DNA of 64,000 bases from Roseomonas sp. (lineage in GTDB: Bacteria; Pseudomonadota; Alphaproteobacteria; Acetobacterales; Acetobacteraceae): the NCBI GenBank assembly GCA_020249435.1, contig JADCFQ010000022.1, positions 1 through 64,000 on the forward strand, written 5' to 3'. Every line of letters begins with the position of its first letter. Within the stretch, counting starts at the first letter, position 1. The translations under genes were made by a program, and so were the position numbers. This document shows, piece by piece, positions 41,135 to 51,441 of the stretch. The notes below the pieces were generated by a model. That model worked only from the letters and a program-made list of their open reading frames with translations, was not told where the DNA came from and did no database searches.

Positions 41135-41808
41135 TGCGTCACCGCCTGATCGGCGCGTTCTGTCGCGCGGTTGAGCGCGGCGGTGATGGCCGGCAAGGCG
41201 CTGGCCGGGTCATCACGCGGCACGGTGATGGGTGCCTCGATCACCACCACGGCGCGGGCAAAGGGCAGCGGAAAACGCATCCGGTCCCAGGAACGCGCTC
41301 GGCGCATGCGTGAAGACGCTGCCCCACAAGCCAGCACCGGCAGCCCCGCCAAAGCGGCAAGCTGGGCGATGCCGGGCGCGGCTTGTCGCGCCGGGCCGCG
41401 CGGACCATCGGGCGTAATCACCGCAACCCCGCCGCCTTCCAGTACCCGCAAAAGCTGGCGCAGCCCCGCCGCCCCACCTTTTGAGGAGGAGGCATGCACC
41501 ACTTCAACATCGAAAGGTGCGACCGCACGGGCGATCAACCGCCCATCCCGGTGCCGCGAAATCAGCGCCTGCGCCCGCAGCCCCGAAACGGCCGGGATAT
41601 GCCCACCCATCAGCCGCCAGCCCTGTGCCGCGAGTGGCAGGCATTCATGCCAGAAGGCGAGGATCAATGGCTGACCACGGCTCACCTTGGCGTATTCGGC
41701 CCCTTCAAGCTGCCAGCGCGTGGTCGCCCAGATCAGCCGCAAATACAGCCCGATCAGCCAGGCCAGCAGCGCCTGGGCGGGAGGATGGCGGATCAGCCGC
41801 TTGAGCAT
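41131..41808 (-). CDS. lysophospholipid acyltransferase-like protein (DUF374)
   Basis: A 225-residue DUF374 protein, a relative of LPLAT enzymes. LAFWHECLPLA carries the His-x-x-x-x-x motif equivalent (H-x4-D/E style), followed by ISRHRDGRLIARAV and ITPDGPRGPARQAAPGIAQLA. It sits immediately upstream of waaA with an ATGA overlap, the usual arrangement for lipid A genes in alphaproteobacteria. It may transfer an acyl chain to a lipid A intermediate, but the reaction is not firmly established. The ATG at 41808 was chosen over longer starts. Confidence 0.85.
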   Translation of the reverse strand: MLKRLIRHPPAQALLAWLIGLYLRLIWATTRWQLEGAEYAKVSRGQPLILAFWHECLPLAAQGWRLMGGHIPAVSGLRAQALISRHRDGRLIARAVAPFDVEVVHASSSKGGAAGLRQLLRVLEGGGVAVITPDGPRGPARQAAPGIAQLAALAGLPVLACGAASSRMRRARSWDRMRFPLPFARAVVVIEAPITVPRDDPASALPAITAALNRATERADQAVTQ

Positions 41809-41950
41809 CGGGGATGGGCTTCGCGCGTCATCAAGCCTGCTGTAGCGCGGATTGCCATGCCGGGAAACGCCGCCGGGCGCGAAGCTACCCAGGCCAATAG
41901 AAGCCGTGTTAGGCTTTGCGTAAGTTTTGACGCTGAATGGTTGAGGGAGA

Positions 41951-43144
41951 ATGACCACCATGGCTTTGCGTGACCAGAAAGGCGCGGCGCGCCTGGCGCT
42001 TCCGGTGGTTTTGGCCCTGGCGCTCCCGTTCCTGCCCGGCTGTAAGGAGGAAACCGCCCCCGCCCGCCAGCAGGCCGCGGCCCCGCCGGCTGCGGTTTTC
42101 GTCACGCGCGTGGAACGCCAGGCGATCAGCAAGGGCGCCGATTTCATTGGCCGCGTGGAAGCGATTGATCGGGTGGATATTGTCGCGCGCGTCACGGGCT
42201 TTTTGCAGACGCGGCATTTCAATGAAGGCGATGCGGTAAAGGCCGGGCAATTGCTGTTCACCCTGGAACAGCCGCCCTTCGCTGCCGAAGTGGCACTCCG
42301 CCGCGCGCAGCTTGATAGCGCGCGCGCCGATCTGGCCAATGCCACTACCCAGGTGACGCGCGGGCGGGAATTGGTGAAGACCAACGCCATTCCGCAAGCA
42401 ACCCTGGATGATCGCATCACTGCCGAGGCTGAATCCAAAGCCAAGGTCGCCGCCGCCGAAGCGCAATTGCAGCAGGCGCAGATCAATTACGACTATACCG
42501 AAATCCGCGCCCCCTTTGATGGCCGCGCGGGGCGTTCGCCGCTCAGCCCCGGCAATGTGGTCAGCCCCGGCAGCGGCACGCTGGTCACCATTGTGCGTGA
42601 TGACCCGATCCGCATCAGCTTCCCCGTCACGCAGCGGCAATTGCTGCAAGTCCGCCGCGAAGGCGGCACCGATGGCGCGGAGCGTATCAAGGTGCGCGTG
42701 CGCCTGCCTGATGGCAGCATGTTGGACAGCACAGGCCGCTTTGACTTCATTGATGTCACCACCAACCGCGCCACGGATTCCGTGCTGGTGCAGGCCATGA
42801 TCGCCAATCCGCAAAAGCTGCTGGTGGATGGCCAGGCGGTGACCGTGGTGGTTGAAGCGGGCGACCCGGAACAGGTCATCGTCATTCCGCAATCCGCCTT
42901 GCAGATAGACCAGGCCGGCAGCTTCGTGCTGGTCGTGGGCGCCGAGAATAAGGTGGAGGTCAAGCGCGTAAAAACAGCGCGCGGGCTTGGCGGCCAATTG
43001 GTGGTGACCGAAGGGCTTGAGATTGGCCAATTGGTGATCACGGAAGGCTCACAACGTGCGCGCCCGGGTGCGACGGTTGCCCCGCAGCCAACGCCAAACT
43101 CGCCAAGTGGCGCCATGCCCGGCACCGCACCCAGGCGGGGCTGA
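41951..43144 (+). CDS. RND efflux periplasmic adaptor (lipoprotein)
   Basis: A 397-residue AcrA/MexA-type membrane fusion protein. The N-terminus has a lipoprotein signal ending FLPGC, so the mature protein is anchored at Cys31 or so. IDRVDIVARVTGFLQTRHF and EIRAPFDGRAGRSPLSPGN flank a coiled-coil hairpin that docks on TolC. Two starts are possible (41951 and 41960). It precedes the RND pump gene by six bases and is divergent from the DUF374 gene. Confidence 0.92.
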   Translation: MTTMALRDQKGAARLALPVVLALALPFLPGCKEETAPARQQAAAPPAAVFVTRVERQAISKGADFIGRVEAIDRVDIVARVTGFLQTRHFNEGDAVKAGQLLFTLEQPPFAAEVALRRAQLDSARADLANATTQVTRGRELVKTNAIPQATLDDRITAEAESKAKVAAAEAQLQQAQINYDYTEIRAPFDGRAGRSPLSPGNVVSPGSGTLVTIVRDDPIRISFPVTQRQLLQVRREGGTDGAERIKVRVRLPDGSMLDSTGRFDFIDVTTNRATDSVLVQAMIANPQKLLVDGQAVTVVVEAGDPEQVIVIPQSALQIDQAGSFVLVVGAENKVEVKRVKTARGLGGQLVVTEGLEIGQLVITEGSQRARPGATVAPQPTPNSPSGAMPGTAPRRG

Positions 43145-43150
43145 CGCGCC

Positions 43151-46100
43151 ATGATTTCAAAACTATTCGTTGACCGCCCGCGCTTCGCGATTGTTGTCGC
43201 GATCCTGACAACCATTGCCGGCCTGATTTCGCTGCTGCGCATTCCGGTGGCGCAATTCCCCGATATCGTGCCGCCCCAGGTGCAGGTGACCGCGAATTTC
43301 CCCGGCGCGTCTTCCGAAGTGGTGGAAGCGACCGTCGCGCAGCCCTTGGAAAGCCAGATCAATGGTGTGGATGGCATGATCTACATGCAATCCACCAGCG
43401 GCAATGATGGTTCCTATTCGCTCAACGTCTCCTTCCGCGTGGGTACGGACCCGGATCAGAACACCACCAATGTGAATAACCGTGCGCAATTGGCGCTGGC
43501 GCAATTGCCGCAGGAAGTCCAACGCCTTGGTCTGACGGTGCGCAAGAAATCATCGGCGATGCTGCAGGTGATCACCATCCGCTCCACCGATGGGTCGCTC
43601 GATACGCTCTTCATCAGCAATTATGTGACGATCAACATATTGGATGCGCTGCGCCGCGTGCCCGGCGTGGGTGATGCGCAGATGTTCGGCACGCGCGATT
43701 ATTCCATGCGCATCTGGTTCCAGACGGACCGCCTGACCGCGCTTGGCCTGACGCCGGCGGATGTGATCGGCGCAATCCAGAAGCAGAATCAGGTGGCACC
43801 GCTTGGGCGCATCGGCGCCCAGCCCATGAGCCAGGACACATCCTATCAGCTCAATATCACCACGACGGGCCGGATGGTCACTACGGATGAATTTGGCGCC
43901 ATCATCATCCGCGCCAATCAGGATGGCAGCGTGCTCCGTGTGCGTGATGTGGCGCGGCTGGAACTTGGTGCCTGGAACCAGGATGTGGATACGCGGCTCA
44001 ATGGCGGGGCCGCGCTGCTGGTGCAGATATTCCTCTCACCCGGGGCCAATGCAGTTGGTGTCGCGGAAGCTGTCGGCGCCACCATGCGCCAGCTCGCCAC
44101 GCGCTTCCCTGCTGGGCTTGGCTATGAGGTCACTTACGACACCACATTATTCGTGAAGCTCACGATCCATGAGGTGATCAAGACGCTGCTGGAAGCCTTT
44201 GTGCTGGTGGTGATTGTGGTCTTCCTGTTCCTGGGGTCCATCCGCGCCACCATCATTCCGCTGATCGCGGTGCCGGTCAGCCTGATCAGCACCTTCGCGG
44301 TGCTGAATGCCATGGGCTATTCGGCCAATACGGTCTCCCTGCTCGCCATGGTGCTCGCGATTGGGATTGTGGTGGATGATGCCATTGTGGTGGTGGAAAA
44401 TGTCGAAGCCACCATGGAACACCACCCAGAGCTTTCGGTACCGGAAGCGACCAAGCTTGCCATGGATGGGATCACAGCGCCGATTGTGGCGATTACCATG
44501 GTGCTGCTTTCGGTTTTTGTGCCGCTGGCCTTCATCCCCGGTATTTCGGGCGAATTGTTCCGGCAATTCGCGGTCACCGTCAGTGTCGGCATGTTGTTCT
44601 CCGCGATCAATGCGCTGACGCTGTCACCCGCCCTTTGCGCCATTTTGCTGAAACCACATCACGGGCCGAAGAAGGGCATCATGGGTCGGGTCTCCGCCTT
44701 TATTGATGCGGTGCGGGATGGTTATGGCGCGATTGTCGCACGGCTTGTGCGGCTTTCGGCCTTCAGCCTGGTGCTGCTGGGGGTCATTGCCTTTGGGATT
44801 TTCGGCATTGCCAGCCGCACGCCAACGGGCTTCCTGCCGCAGGAAGACCAGGGCGCCTTCCTGGCTGAAATGCAATTGCCCGATGGCGCATCGCTCAATC
44901 GCACGCGGGAATTGTCTCAGCAGGTAGAAGCCGTCATTCAGGCGCTTCCGGGTGTGCAGGCAGTGCAGACTGTATCGGGCTTTTCCATGCTGAATGGCCT
45001 GGCGCAATCCAATAGCGCCTTCTTCATTGTGACGCTGAAGCCTTTTGAGGAACGCACCGCGCCCGAGACGAAGGTGGATGCGCTGATCGCCGCGGTGGCG
45101 CGCGGTACGGCGCATATCCCTGCCCTGGTATTGCCCTTCAACCTGCCGCCGATTGTGGGCCTTGGGACCGGTGGCGGCTTCCAATATCAGCTGCAAAATC
45201 TGGAAGGCCGACCCGTGGCTGAAATGGCCGCGGTCATGCGCGGCTTGGTGTTTGCCGCCAATCAGGACCCTGACCTGACGCGCGTTTTCTCCACCTTCTC
45301 GGCAGCTGCGCCTTCGATCTTTCTTGATCTGGATCGGGATCGCGCGCAGGTGCTTGGCATTTCGATCAGCGATATCTTCGCCGCGCTGCAAGCGACCATG
45401 AGCAGCTATTACATCAATGACTTCAACCTGTTTGGGCGAAGCTGGAAAGTAAGTTTGCAGGCCGAGGAAGCGGACCGTGCATCCGTGGAAGACATCTTCC
45501 GCGTGCATGTGCGCAATGGCAATGGCGATATGATCCCGATCCGCGCCTTCGCCGATATTCGCGTGGATTTCGGCCCACAAAGCATTGTGCGCTACAATAA
45601 TGTGCGGAGCCTTTCGGTGAATGGCGAACCCGCGCCGGGGCGGAGCAGCGGTGATGGGCTGGCGGCGATGGAAAGGCTCAGCGCCAAAACGCTGCCGCAG
45701 GGCTATTCCTTCGAATGGACCGGCACGGCCTATCAGGAAAAGGCGGCATCCGGGCAGACGGGCATGATTCTGGCCCTTGCGATACTTTTTGCCTTCCTGT
45801 TCCTGGTTGCCCTTTATGAAAGCTGGACCATTCCGGTGCCGGTGTTGCTTTCGGTTGCGGTGGGCATCTTGGGCGCGATTGCCTCCATCGGTGCTGCCGG
45901 GCTTTCGCTTGATCTTTACGCGCAGGTCGGGATTGTGGTGCTGATTGCGCTGGCGGCGAAGAACGGCATTCTGATCATTGAATTCGCCAAGGAACAGCGC
46001 GAATTGCATGGCAAATCCATCCAGGAGGCGGCGGTGCTCGGTGCCAAGCTGCGCTTCCGGGCGGTGATGATGACATCCTTCGCCTTCATCCTGGGGCTCT

Positions 46101-46306
46101 ATCCGCTGGTGGTGGCGGAAGGCGCATCCCAGATCAGCCGCCGCGCGGTGGGCACACCAGTATTTTGGGGGATGATCGCGGCCTCAACCATCGGTATTTT
46201 CATGATCCCGATGCTTTATGTGACCTTTCAGAGCATGCGGGAGAAGGCGAAGGCCATGCTGGGCATGGGGCAGGCCGCCAAGCCCGCTGAGCACCCCCCG
46301 TCTTGA
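43151..46306 (+). CDS. RND multidrug efflux transporter (HAE-1 family)
   Basis: A 1051-residue AcrB-type trimeric pump. It opens [19 protein letters not shown]; the proton-relay pair lies in [19 protein letters not shown], and the matching lysine in [19 protein letters not shown]. Porter-domain landmarks include [18 protein letters not shown] and [14 protein letters not shown]. It exports hydrophobic compounds with the adaptor encoded upstream; no outer-membrane channel gene is adjacent. Substrates cannot be read from sequence. Confidence 0.95.
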   Translation: MISKLFVDRPRFAIVVAILTTIAGLISLLRIPVAQFPDIVPPQVQVTANFPGASSEVVEATVAQPLESQINGVDGMIYMQSTSGNDGSYSLNVSFRVGTDPDQNTTNVNNRAQLALAQLPQEVQRLGLTVRKKSSAMLQVITIRSTDGSLDTLFISNYVTINILDALRRVPGVGDAQMFGTRDYSMRIWFQTDRLTALGLTPADVIGAIQKQNQVAPLGRIGAQPMSQDTSYQLNITTTGRMVTTDEFGAIIIRANQDGSVLRVRDVARLELGAWNQDVDTRLNGGAALLVQIFLSPGANAVGVAEAVGATMRQLATRFPAGLGYEVTYDTTLFVKLTIHEVIKTLLEAFVLVVIVVFLFLGSIRATIIPLIAVPVSLISTFAVLNAMGYSANTVSLLAMVLAIGIVVDDAIVVVENVEATMEHHPELSVPEATKLAMDGITAPIVAITMVLLSVFVPLAFIPGISGELFRQFAVTVSVGMLFSAINALTLSPALCAILLKPHHGPKKGIMGRVSAFIDAVRDGYGAIVARLVRLSAFSLVLLGVIAFGIFGIASRTPTGFLPQEDQGAFLAEMQLPDGASLNRTRELSQQVEAVIQALPGVQAVQTVSGFSMLNGLAQSNSAFFIVTLKPFEERTAPETKVDALIAAVARGTAHIPALVLPFNLPPIVGLGTGGGFQYQLQNLEGRPVAEMAAVMRGLVFAANQDPDLTRVFSTFSAAAPSIFLDLDRDRAQVLGISISDIFAALQATMSSYYINDFNLFGRSWKVSLQAEEADRASVEDIFRVHVRNGNGDMIPIRAFADIRVDFGPQSIVRYNNVRSLSVNGEPAPGRSSGDGLAAMERLSAKTLPQGYSFEWTGTAYQEKAASGQTGMILALAILFAFLFLVALYESWTIPVPVLLSVAVGILGAIASIGAAGLSLDLYAQVGIVVLIALAAKNGILIIEFAKEQRELHGKSIQEAAVLGAKLRFRAVMMTSFAFILGLYPLVVAEGASQISRRAVGTPVFWGMIAASTIGIFMIPMLYVTFQSMREKAKAMLGMGQAAKPAEHPPS

Positions 46307-46343
46307 CCGGGGCGCGGTGAGACACGATTTCTAAGGCAAGGAA

Positions 46344-46364
46344 GGGCAGCGCATTCCGCTGCCC
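46344..46364 (+). other. hairpin upstream of trxA
   Basis: GGGCAGCG (46344-46351) and CGCTGCCC (46357-46364) form a perfect 8-base-pair stem with a 5-base loop. It lies between the RND pump gene and trxA with no T-run after it. It may be a weak end signal for the pump transcript or a leader structure of trxA. Confidence 0.35.
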
Positions 46365-46384
46365 GCGATTCGATGGAGACCCTC

Positions 46385-46717
46385 ATGGGTGATCTGACCA
46401 AGGCCGTATCGGATGAGAGCTTCAAGACCGATGTGCTCGATTCGAGCGGCGCGGTGCTGGTGGATTTCTGGGCCGAATGGTGCGGCCCCTGCCGCATGGT
46501 GGGGCCGATCCTGGATGAGATTGCGGCGGAATATGCCGGCAAGCTCACCATCGCCAAGGTGAATATTGATGAGAACCCGATGACGCCAAATGAATATGCG
46601 GTGCGCGGTATCCCAACCATGATCCTGTTCAAGGACGGCAAGCCTTTGGACACCAAGGTGGGCGCGCTGCCTAAGGGTGCGCTCAAGACCTGGATTTCAA
46701 CGACGCTGGGTGAGTGA
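46385..46717 (+). CDS. trxA: thioredoxin
   Basis: A 110-residue thioredoxin. [21 protein letters not shown] holds the redox pair WCGPC, and [11 protein letters not shown] the cis-proline loop. It reduces disulfides in cytosolic proteins. GGAGACC stands right before the ATG at 46385, so I prefer this to the ATG at 46373. A strong terminator follows at 46731. Confidence 0.94.
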   Translation: MGDLTKAVSDESFKTDVLDSSGAVLVDFWAEWCGPCRMVGPILDEIAAEYAGKLTIAKVNIDENPMTPNEYAVRGIPTMILFKDGKPLDTKVGALPKGALKTWISTTLGE

Positions 46718-46730
46718 TCTTCGCCCGTGA

Positions 46731-46762
46731 AAGGCCCGCGCCGGGATACTGGCGCGGGCCTT
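46731..46762 (+). terminator. terminator between trxA and the enoyl-CoA hydratase gene
   Basis: AAGGCCCGCGCC (46731-46742) and GGCGCGGGCCTT (46751-46762) form a perfect 12-base-pair stem with an 8-base loop, followed by CTGTATTTTA. It sits between two convergent genes and can serve both. Confidence 0.75.
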
Positions 46763-46769
46763 CTGTATT

Positions 46770-47567
46770 TTAGCGCCCCTTGAATACCGGCTTCCGCTTT
46801 TCATTGAAGGACAGAATGCCTTCCTGCCGGTCTTCCGTGCCGACCAATTGATTGTAGCATTCCACTTCAAAACGCAGCGCGCTGCGCAAATCCATCTGCA
46901 AACCGAAATGCATGGAACGCTTGGCTTGCCGGATGGAAAGCGGCGCATTGCCGGCGATCACGCGCGCGGTCTCAAGCGCAGCGGGCAAGACCTCCTCCGG
47001 CGCGCAGACGCGGTTCAGAATGCCCCATTCCAGCGCCTGTTCCGCGGTGAAGGGCTTGCCGGTCAGGATGATTTCCTTGGCGCGGCGTTCGCCGACAATG
47101 CGCGGCAGGGTTTGCGTGCCGCCGGCGCCTGGCATGATGCCAATCGTCACTTCCGTCAGCGCAAAGCGCGTACCGGTGACGCCATAGGCGAAGTCTGACG
47201 CGAGCACCAATTCCAGCCCGCCCGCATAGGCATGGCCATTCACCGCGGCGATGATCGGGATTTGGCAATCCAGCATGGTCCAAAAGGCGCGCTCAAAAAT
47301 CTCATGCTGATGGCGCCAGGCGGCATCCGTCATGCCCTTGCGTTCCTTGAGGTCACCGCCCGCACAAAAGGCGCGCCCACCGGTCGCGGTCAGGATGACG
47401 CAGCGGATATCGCCGGGCTCAGCGATCAGCGCCGACCAGACCGTGTGCAAATCCCGCCCCATTTGCGTGTTGAAGGCGTTGGAAACCTCTGGCCGATTGA
47501 GGCGTACGATCTGGATATGCGGTTCCGGGCTTTCGAGTTGCAGGGTCTCGGTTTCAGGCAAGGGCAT
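46770..47567 (-). CDS. enoyl-CoA hydratase/isomerase family protein
   Basis: A 265-residue crotonase. The oxyanion hole is formed by AFCAGGDLKERKG and by HAYAGGLELVLASDFAYG. The Glu of LTEVTIGIMPGAGGTQTLPR and the following region match the hydratase catalytic pair. It hydrates enoyl-CoA esters in fatty-acid or aromatic-acid breakdown; no neighbouring beta-oxidation gene identifies the pathway. Divergent from the NADP-dependent reductase. Confidence 0.88.
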   Translation of the reverse strand: MPLPETETLQLESPEPHIQIVRLNRPEVSNAFNTQMGRDLHTVWSALIAEPGDIRCVILTATGGRAFCAGGDLKERKGMTDAAWRHQHEIFERAFWTMLDCQIPIIAAVNGHAYAGGLELVLASDFAYGVTGTRFALTEVTIGIMPGAGGTQTLPRIVGERRAKEIILTGKPFTAEQALEWGILNRVCAPEEVLPAALETARVIAGNAPLSIRQAKRSMHFGLQMDLRSALRFEVECYNQLVGTEDRQEGILSFNEKRKPVFKGR

Positions 47568-47679
47568 GTCTATTCTCCAACTTCAGGCGGCGGAGACTGC
47601 GTCAGAAGGCCGCGCTTGTCAGCGCCCTATTTTCGCTTCCCCGCTAGCCGTGCAAGAACAGGCATTGAAGGAGACCCCC

Positions 47680-48699
47680 ATGGCCGAGAAAAACCTGCAA
47701 ATCCTGTTGAAGCGCCGCCCCGTTGGCGCCCCGGTGCCCGAGGATTTCGACATTGTCGAAACCGCAGCCCCCGAACCCAGCGAAGGTCAGGTGCTGGTGC
47801 GCGCGCAGTACCTCTCGCTCGATCCCTATATGCGCGGGCGCATGGCGGATGTGAAAAGCTACGCCAAGCCCGTGGCACTCGGCGCCGTGATGGAAGGCCA
47901 GACCGCCGGCGTCGTGGTCGCGTCCCGCCATCCGGATTTCAAGGCGGGCGAGACCGTGCTCGGCGGCTTTGGCTGGCAGCGCTTTTCCGTGGTGGGGCCT
48001 GAGCGCCTGTTCAAAGTGCCGGAAGCCGATCCGCCGCTTTCCTCAAGCCTTGGTGTGCTCGGCATGCCGGGGCTGACGGCCTGGACGGGGCTTGCCGATA
48101 TCGGTCAGCCGAAAGCGGGGGAGACGGTGGTGATCAGCGCAGCCTCCGGCGCGGTTGGGCAGGTGGCCGGACAGATTGCCAAGATCAAGGGCTGCAAGGT
48201 GATCGGCATCGCAGGTGGGGCGAAGAAATGCGATTTTGTCGTGAAGGAATTGGGCTTTGACGCCTGCCTTGATCATCGCGGCGATCTCAACGCGCAATTG
48301 GATGCGGCGGTGCCGGAAGGCATTGATGTCTATTGGGAGAATGTGGGCGGCGCCGTGCAGGCGGCGGTCTTCCCGCGCTTCAAGGATTTCGGCCGCATGG
48401 TGATGTGCGGCATGATCGCGCAGTATAACGAAGCGCCAGGCGCGGATGCCGCCGGCGCACCGCCCGGGCCCAATCTGGGCCCCATTGTGCGCAAGCGCCT
48501 ACGCATCCAGGGCTTTATTGTGAGCGACACTGGCTGGCCGCGCTATCCGCAATTCCGCGCCGAAATGCTGGGCTGGATCCGCGACGGCAAGCTCCGCTGG
48601 CGCGAAGATATGGTACAGGGCCTGGCGAATGCACCCAAGGCTTTCATTGGCCTGCTGAAGGGCGAGAATTTCGGCAAGCTGGTGGTGAAAGTGGATTGA
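47680..48699 (+). CDS. NADP-dependent oxidoreductase (PTGR/CurA-like MDR)
   Basis: A 339-residue zinc-free MDR enzyme. YLSLDPYMRGRM and MEGQTAGVVVASRHPDF are typical of the prostaglandin-reductase/leukotriene-dehydrogenase branch; VISAASGAVGQVAGQIAKI is the NADP loop and GCKVIGIAGGAKKC follows it. It likely reduces conjugated enones. AAGGAG precedes the ATG at 47680; an in-frame extension upstream overlaps the opposite gene and is unlikely. Confidence 0.88.
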   Translation: MAEKNLQILLKRRPVGAPVPEDFDIVETAAPEPSEGQVLVRAQYLSLDPYMRGRMADVKSYAKPVALGAVMEGQTAGVVVASRHPDFKAGETVLGGFGWQRFSVVGPERLFKVPEADPPLSSSLGVLGMPGLTAWTGLADIGQPKAGETVVISAASGAVGQVAGQIAKIKGCKVIGIAGGAKKCDFVVKELGFDACLDHRGDLNAQLDAAVPEGIDVYWENVGGAVQAAVFPRFKDFGRMVMCGMIAQYNEAPGADAAGAPPGPNLGPIVRKRLRIQGFIVSDTGWPRYPQFRAEMLGWIRDGKLRWREDMVQGLANAPKAFIGLLKGENFGKLVVKVD

Positions 48700-48732
48700 A
48701 GGCTTGGCGGCGCGGGCATCCCCCGCGCCTTT

Positions 48733-49455
48733 TCAATACCGCCGCAGCAAGCCCACCAGCTTGCCCTGCACGCGCACGCGATCCGGGCCGAAGATGCGGG
48801 TTTCGTGCCGCGCATTGGCCGGTTCCAGCGCAATGGAATTGCCGCGCCGGCGGAGCCGCTTCAGCGTCACCTCATTCTCATCCACCAGGGCGACGACGAT
48901 GGTGCCATTCTCGGCCGTGTCGGTGCGGCGGATGATAACGGTATCGCCATCCATGATCCCCGCTTCCTCCATGGAATCGCCGGCGACTTCCAGCGCGTAA
49001 TGCTCGCCATTGCCGAGTAGTGCCAGGGGCACTTCCACACTCGCGCCATTATCGCGCAGTGCTTCAATGGGCAGGCCGGCGGCGATGCGGCCATAGAGCG
49101 GCAGATGGACCGCGGCGGCCTCAGCCGCCACACGTGCGGCGCTGCCGGGCAGATTATTGGCAAAATTGCCGCGAATGACATTGGGCGCGAAATTCGGCGC
49201 TTCGGGCTTCGGCGCCGCCTCCTTCACCTTGGGGGTCATGGCTTCGGGCAGGCGCATCACCTCAAGCGCGCGGGCGCGATGGGCGCGGCGGCGCAGAAAA
49301 CCGCGATCTTCCAAGGCGGTGATCAGGCGATGAATGCCCGATTTGGACCGCAGATTGAGCGCTTCCTTCATTTCCTCAAAGGAAGGGGAAAAGCCGGTCT
49401 CCCGCAGGTGCTTATCAATAAACATCAGCAATTCGTGCTGCTTACGCGTGAGCAT
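48733..49455 (-). CDS. lexA: LexA SOS repressor
   Basis: A 240-residue LexA. The N-terminal winged helix runs from [17 protein letters not shown] to about residue 70, with [20 protein letters not shown] as the recognition region. The self-cleavage bond is Ala126-Gly127 in RIAAGLPI, with catalytic Ser161 in [10 protein letters not shown] and Lys199 in VTLKRL. It represses DNA-damage genes until RecA triggers cleavage. GGGAGGATC precedes the ATG at 49455, and a GTTC-N7-GTTC box stands 64 bases upstream. Confidence 0.97.
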   Translation of the reverse strand: MLTRKQHELLMFIDKHLRETGFSPSFEEMKEALNLRSKSGIHRLITALEDRGFLRRRAHRARALEVMRLPEAMTPKVKEAAPKPEAPNFAPNVIRGNFANNLPGSAARVAAEAAAVHLPLYGRIAAGLPIEALRDNGASVEVPLALLGNGEHYALEVAGDSMEEAGIMDGDTVIIRRTDTAENGTIVVALVDENEVTLKRLRRRGNSIALEPANARHETRIFGPDRVRVQGKLVGLLRRY

Positions 49456-49518
49456 CTGATCCTCCCGGGCCGGGTGCCGCCCGCGAATCGGGGCGAACAA
49501 ACCGGCAACTGAGTGGAT

Positions 49519-49533
49519 GTTCTAGAAAAGTTC
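49519..49533. promoter_or_regulatory. SOS (LexA) box of lexA
   Basis: GTTC-TAGAAAA-GTTC at 49519-49533 is an exact copy of the alphaproteobacterial LexA consensus GTTC-N7-GTTC. It lies 64 bases upstream of lexA, consistent with autoregulation. It also lies between lexA and the Sua5-type gene's end, but that gene reads away from it. Confidence 0.9.
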
Positions 49534-49599
49534 CAAAATCACAGTCAAATGTTTTTTGTGGTGGATAAGTGGTTTAGGCCAAAAATGTTGCACAAAGGC

Positions 49600-50574
49600 T
49601 CAAGTGCGGGGCGCCGCCGCCCGCGCCAGCCGGTCATTGATGGCCGCCCCCAGCCCGCTTTCCGGGATGGGCATGGCGGCAATCCGGATCAGGCCCAGGC
49701 GCCCGCCCTCGGCATCCAAATGGCGGAGCCCCGCGAAAAGCCGTGCGGCGGCTTCGCGCAAATCACCCGTTTCGGAAAGCTGCCAAACCAGCCCCGCACC
49801 CGGCAAGGGCGGGCCAAAGGCCAAAAGCGCCTCATCCGCCGCCGCCTCCACCGCGCCAAGCCGCACCGGCAGAGTGGGCGCGTAATGGGACAGCATCATG
49901 CCCGGGCTGCGGAGCGTGCGGGTTTTCTCGGCGGCGCTGATAGGCAAGGGGCGGGACACCTTGCCGATCACCGCTTCAATCGCTTCCACCGGCACGCCAC
50001 CGGGGCGGAGCAAGGCGGCCCCACCCATCGCCAGATCAAGCACGGTGCTTTCCACACCCACATCACAAGCCCCGCCATCCAGCACGGCGGCGATGCGGCC
50101 CGATAGCCCTTCCAGCACATGCTCAGCCGTGGTTGGGCTGACCGCGCCGGAGCGATTGGCTGAAGGCCCCGCCACCGGGATCGCCGCCGCGCGCAGCAAT
50201 GCCAAAGCGAGCGGATGCGCCGGCACGCGGACGGCCAGCGTATCCAGCCCCGCCCCGGCCAGCAGATCAATCCGGCATTCTGTTCGGCGCGGCAGCACCA
50301 GCGTCAGCGGCCCAGGCCAGAAGGCTGCGGCCAAGGCGCGCGCGCGGTCATCGGCGATCACCTCAGCGAAAGCACTTTCAGCATCAGGGAAATGGCAGAT
50401 CAGCGGGTTGAAATGCGGGCGGCCCTTGGCTTCAAACACTGCCGCCACGGCGCGGCCATTGCGCGCATCGGCGCCAAGCCCATAGACCGTCTCGGTCGGG
50501 AAGGCGACGAGTTCACCCGTACGCAGCAAGCGCGCCGCTTCCGTGACCTGATCCGCGCCCAGCCGGCGTGTCAT
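49600..50574 (-). CDS. L-threonylcarbamoyladenylate synthase (Sua5/YwlC type)
   Basis: A 324-residue Sua5-type protein. The YrdC domain (residues 10-200) includes AFPTETVYGLGADARNG, AVFEAKGRPHFNPLI and VRVPAHPLALALL, with an additional C-terminal Sua5 domain (SPGMMLSHYAPTLPV). It makes threonylcarbamoyl-AMP for t6A37 in tRNAs. The gene overlaps the CysQ-like gene by four bases, and a TGGGA-rich region separates it from lexA. Confidence 0.92.
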   Translation of the reverse strand: MTRRLGADQVTEAARLLRTGELVAFPTETVYGLGADARNGRAVAAVFEAKGRPHFNPLICHFPDAESAFAEVIADDRARALAAAFWPGPLTLVLPRRTECRIDLLAGAGLDTLAVRVPAHPLALALLRAAAIPVAGPSANRSGAVSPTTAEHVLEGLSGRIAAVLDGGACDVGVESTVLDLAMGGAALLRPGGVPVEAIEAVIGKVSRPLPISAAEKTRTLRSPGMMLSHYAPTLPVRLGAVEAAADEALLAFGPPLPGAGLVWQLSETGDLREAAARLFAGLRHLDAEGGRLGLIRIAAMPIPESGLGAAINDRLARAAAPRT

Positions 50575-51338
50575 CCCGGCAGGCCCTCACAGACGAAGCC
50601 CGGATTTTCAAAGCCAGGCTTGGCGTAGAGCAAGGGCGCGCGGGTTTCCAACACCAGCACGCGCCCGCCAGCCGCTTCCACCACCGCCTGCGGGGCGGCG
50701 GTATCCCATTCCATGGTGCGGCCAAAGCGCGGATAGAGATCGGCGGTGCCTTCCGCGAGGCGACAGAATTTCTCCGCCGAGCCGATATTCACCACACGCG
50801 CAACATGGCGCCCTTCCAGAAAGCGGCCCATGCGCGGGTCATCGGCATAGTGATGGCTGCCCATCACGGTGACGCCCTCCGCAGGCGGGGTGCGGGCGCG
50901 AATGGCCCGCGTGCCGCCAGCATCGCGCTTCCAGGCGCCAAGGCCGACACGGCCCCAAAAGATTTCCCCGGATGCCGGCAGCGCCACTGCGCCCAAAACC
51001 GCGCGGCCCGCTTCCACCAGGCCGATATTCACCGCGAAATTATCCCGCCCGGCGGCGAATTCCCGCGTGCCATCCAGGGGGTCCACCAGCCAGAAACGCT
51101 CGGCATGGCGCGGCGCGGTGCCGGCGGCGACTTCTTCCTCCGCAATCACGGGAATATCCGGGGTCGCGGCGCGCAGCCCTTCCACAATCAGCGCTTCGGC
51201 GATGCGATCCGCCTCGGTCACCGGGGAATGGTCGGATTTCCGTTCCACGGCAAAGCCTGCGGCCTTGATCGCCATAATGGCCGCAGCCGCCTTGCCCACG
51301 AGGTCGCTGGCAAGCGCCAGCAAAGCTTCATCTTTCAT
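50571..51338 (-). CDS. cysQ: 3'(2'),5'-bisphosphate nucleotidase, CysQ-like
   Basis: A 255-residue inositol-monophosphatase-fold enzyme. SPVTEADRIAE, PVIAEEE, FWLVDPLDGTREFAAG and MEWDTAAPQAVVEAAGG are the metal- and phosphate-binding motifs of the CysQ group. It hydrolyses PAP (3'-phosphoadenosine 5'-phosphate) from sulfate assimilation. An archaeal-type inositol phosphatase is a less likely reading. The start at 51338 was chosen over longer frames. Confidence 0.85.
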   Translation of the reverse strand: MKDEALLALASDLVGKAAAAIMAIKAAGFAVERKSDHSPVTEADRIAEALIVEGLRAATPDIPVIAEEEVAAGTAPRHAERFWLVDPLDGTREFAAGRDNFAVNIGLVEAGRAVLGAVALPASGEIFWGRVGLGAWKRDAGGTRAIRARTPPAEGVTVMGSHHYADDPRMGRFLEGRHVARVVNIGSAEKFCRLAEGTADLYPRFGRTMEWDTAAPQAVVEAAGGRVLVLETRAPLLYAKPGFENPGFVCEGLPG

Positions 51339-51441
51339 GCCCCTGCTTTGGCCGCATGGGCGCCGCGCCGCAAGCCCTGTTTTGGTGGCGATGCCTCTGT
51401 TAAGGTGCGGCGACATTGTTTTGCCCCCAAGGAGCCTCGCC

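Noticed and set aside
50869-51441. N-terminal extension of the first aminopeptidase
   Set aside because: It is antisense to the CysQ-like gene; the ATG at 51442 has a good ribosome site and matches the family N-terminus.
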